Source: Desulfovibrionaceae bacterium UBA6814 (GTDB lineage: Bacteria > Desulfobacterota > Desulfovibrionia > Desulfovibrionales > Desulfovibrionaceae). Taken from it: a stretch of DNA of 5,527 bases. Below, piece by piece: positions 5,288 to 5,527 of the stretch. The DNA lies in NCBI GenBank assembly GCA_002452635.1, contig DKEU01000157.1, positions 1 through 5,527 of the forward strand, in the 5' to 3' direction. The position numbers and the translations under genes were made by a program. The notes under the pieces were generated by a model. That model was given only the letters and a program-made list of their open reading frames with translations, did not search any database and was not told where the DNA came from. Positions within the stretch are counted from its first letter, which is position 1. The number at the start of each line of letters is the position of its first letter.

Positions 5288-5527
5288 GAGCAGGGCCAGG
5301 GCCTGGTCCGCGGCCGCGTGCTCCGCCTTCTTGATGCTCGGCCCCGCGGCGGCGATGCGCCGGCCGTCGGGCAGGGTGAGCTCCACCTCGTAGACCTTCT
5401 CGTGCTCCGGCCCGCTGGCCGAGACCAGGGCGTACACCGGCCGGGCCTTGAACCGGTACTGGGTCTCCTCCTGGAGGCGGCTCTTGGAGTCCTTGGCCCG
5501 GGGCCGCACCGGCTCCTCGGGCCAGCG
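5270..5527 (-). CDS. rnc: Ribonuclease III, C-terminal dsRNA-binding domain (5' part outside window)
   Basis: RNase III cuts double-stranded RNA in rRNA precursors and some mRNAs. The reading frame is open to the right edge, so only the last 85 residues are seen and the catalytic domain is absent; the GTG at 5509 is an internal Val codon. Visible residues about 13-82 form a double-stranded-RNA-binding domain in the usual order: helix 1 with KDSKSRLQEETQ, three strands (PVYALVSASGPEHEKVYEVEL, then RRIAAAG), and the RNA-binding second helix starting KKAEHAAADQALALL. The SKSRLQE entry (compare DPKTRLQE in E. coli RNase III) and the short tail after the domain are typical of RNase III. Another dsRBD protein cannot be formally excluded without the catalytic half. 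It is convergent to fliC and shows no functional link to the flagellar genes. Confidence 0.88.
   Translation of the reverse strand, partial: RWPEEPVRPRAKDSKSRLQEETQYRFKARPVYALVSASGPEHEKVYEVELTLPDGRRIAAAGPSIKKAEHAAADQALALLAAEGQ

Noticed and set aside
1..5527. Mobile elements, CRISPR arrays, tRNA or rRNA genes, or a defence system
   Set aside because: No transposase, regular spaced repeats, or RNA-gene signatures were seen. All long coding regions are conserved flagellar genes or rnc.

Overview
The window is a flagellar late-assembly locus from a GC-rich Gram-negative bacterium. The flagellin termini, the FlgD/FlgE sequences, strongly GC-ending codons and the gene neighbourhood point to a sulfate reducer of the Desulfovibrio group (Desulfovibrionales, Desulfobacterota). 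This placement is by family resemblance recalled from memory; no database search was possible.

Layout. From the left edge, a + strand operon carries the 3' part of fliK (hook-length control), then flgD (hook cap / scaffold) 18 bases later, then flgE (hook protein) 12 bases after that. The operon ends at a strong bidirectional intrinsic terminator (3447-3484), shared with the convergent gene flaG (3559-3918, minus strand). A 289-base divergent control region (3919-4207) separates flaG from the flagellin gene fliC (4208-5110, + strand). A terminator-like hairpin (5186-5211) follows fliC. The window ends inside rnc on the minus strand, of which only the C-terminal double-stranded-RNA-binding part of RNase III is visible.

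How the genes work together. FlgD caps the growing hook, FlgE subunits build it, and FliK measures it and switches the export gate to late substrates. Flagellin then builds the filament, whose length FlaG modulates. The window therefore covers the hook-to-filament transition.

Main observation. The divergent flaG/fliC control region is unusually readable. flaG has a near-consensus sigma-28 (FliA) promoter, while fliC has a near-perfect sigma-54 promoter with GG-N10-GC spacing. Both predicted 5' leaders contain a small perfect hairpin whose six-base loop fits the A-N-G-G-A-N pattern closed by a C-G pair, which is the canonical CsrA/RsmA binding element. In fliC the loop contains the Shine-Dalgarno core; in flaG the hairpin lies just upstream of the Shine-Dalgarno. 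This suggests that CsrA (probably with FliW) coordinately controls translation of flagellin and FlaG from two divergent transcripts driven by different sigma factors. It is an inference from sequence and can be tested. The upstream region also holds an 11-bp-phased TTTCTAGA repeat and a perfect 8-bp inverted repeat that could be activator sites.
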